Below, one piece after another: positions 5,428-5,759 of a stretch of 5,759 nt of DNA (positions are counted from its first letter, which is position 1; each line of letters starts with the position of its first letter). This DNA is from Ahrensia sp. (GTDB lineage: Bacteria > Pseudomonadota > Alphaproteobacteria > Rhizobiales > Rhizobiaceae), in assembly GCA_003233475.1 (NCBI GenBank), contig QILU01000115.1, forward strand, positions 1-5,759, written 5' to 3'. The notes under the pieces are model-generated. The model had not been told where the DNA came from. It saw nothing but the letters and a program-made list of their open reading frames with translations, and did not search any database. Made by a program: the position numbers and the translations under genes.

Positions 5428-5759
5428 ATGTTTACTTTTTTTCAAAATGATGTGGCAGGTATTTCTGCCGACCTGCTCAACTGGATTACGCTTGGTGTCA
5501 TTGTTTTTCTCACGCTGCTTGTACTTTATGTGCTTTACCGGATTATCCGCCGCCCCCGTTTGGCCAGCGGTCGCCGCAGCAAACAGGCGAGACTGGCTGT
5601 CACCGATGCGGCATTGATTGATGAACGGCGGAAACTGGTGCTGGTTCGACGGGATGATGTGGAACACCTGGTTTTAATAGGCGGTGCATCCGATCTGGTT
5701 ATCGAAAGCGACATTAGAAGAAACGCACCGGCCCGTCCCCTGACAACTCCTGCTCCGGC
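5428..5759 (+). CDS. FliO-like (flagellar biosynthetic protein O family) small membrane protein, 3' end outside window
   Basis: The frame runs open from ATG 5428 past the window edge, giving 110 visible residues. A single membrane segment (about residues 18-37, WITLGVIVFLTLLVLYVLY) is followed by an Arg-rich cytoplasmic-side stretch (RIIRRPRLASGRRSKQAR). Next comes a beta-type domain, RLAVTDAALIDERRKLVLVR and onward to about residue 96, with the ERRKLVLVRR and LVLIGG patterns of the FliO family. A Pro/Ala-rich tail begins near residue 99. FliO helps assemble the FliP/FliQ/FliR core of the flagellar export gate. However, no flagellar genes are visible here and the gene is divergent from cckA. 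Proteins of this type beside cckA in alphaproteobacteria may not act in flagella, so I leave the symbol blank. Start support: TGA just upstream in frame and GAGG at 8 bases. Confidence 0.72.
   Translation, partial: MFTFFQNDVAGISADLLNWITLGVIVFLTLLVLYVLYRIIRRPRLASGRRSKQARLAVTDAALIDERRKLVLVRRDDVEHLVLIGGASDLVIESDIRRNAPARPLTTPAP

Noticed and set aside
5293..5667. 124-codon minus-strand frame across the divergent region
   Set aside because: It overlaps both promoter candidates and the start of the FliO-like gene, whose product shows clear family features.

Overview
The window looks like alphaproteobacterial chromosome of moderate GC content. The main evidence is a long minus-strand gene with the full architecture of the cell-cycle hybrid kinase CckA, an alphaproteobacterial-type release factor 2 gene with no programmed frameshift, and a FliO-like small membrane protein whose sequence resembles the one I associate with cckA in this class. 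I cannot fix the order or genus from the sequence. A Hyphomicrobiales-like relative is a guess.

Layout. Bases 1-351 (+) hold the 3' end of an M23 (LytM-type) peptidoglycan endopeptidase gene. Bases 352-604 are non-coding apart from a doubtful 16-codon mini-ORF behind competing hairpins and a candidate toxin-antitoxin promoter/operator. Bases 605-1142 (+) carry a complete, overlapping parD-parE type II toxin-antitoxin pair that is more AT-rich than the housekeeping genes. prfB (RF2) runs on the minus strand at 1220-2344, convergent with parE. A 105-base gap (2345-2449) with a three-armed hairpin region and a candidate prfB promoter separates it from cckA (minus, 2450-5221). A 206-base divergent control region (5222-5427) separates cckA from the FliO-like gene (+, 5428 to the window edge).

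How the genes relate. CckA would sit in the inner membrane and feed phosphate through ChpT to CtrA and CpdR, controlling the cell cycle (family knowledge; the partners are not in this window). The cckA start region holds six GANTC sites in 115 bases, the CcrM methylation/GcrA target sequence, which suggests but does not prove methylation-coupled control. The cckA and FliO-like genes appear to share back-to-back promoters. ParD/ParE form a self-contained addiction module with a plausible autoregulated promoter. It looks like an accessory insert between the M23 gene and prfB.

Most of the window is ordinary core genome. I see no clear previously undescribed multi-gene system. The items most worth a second look are the GANTC cluster, the competing hairpins between cckA and prfB, and the AT-rich toxin-antitoxin pair with its operator candidate.
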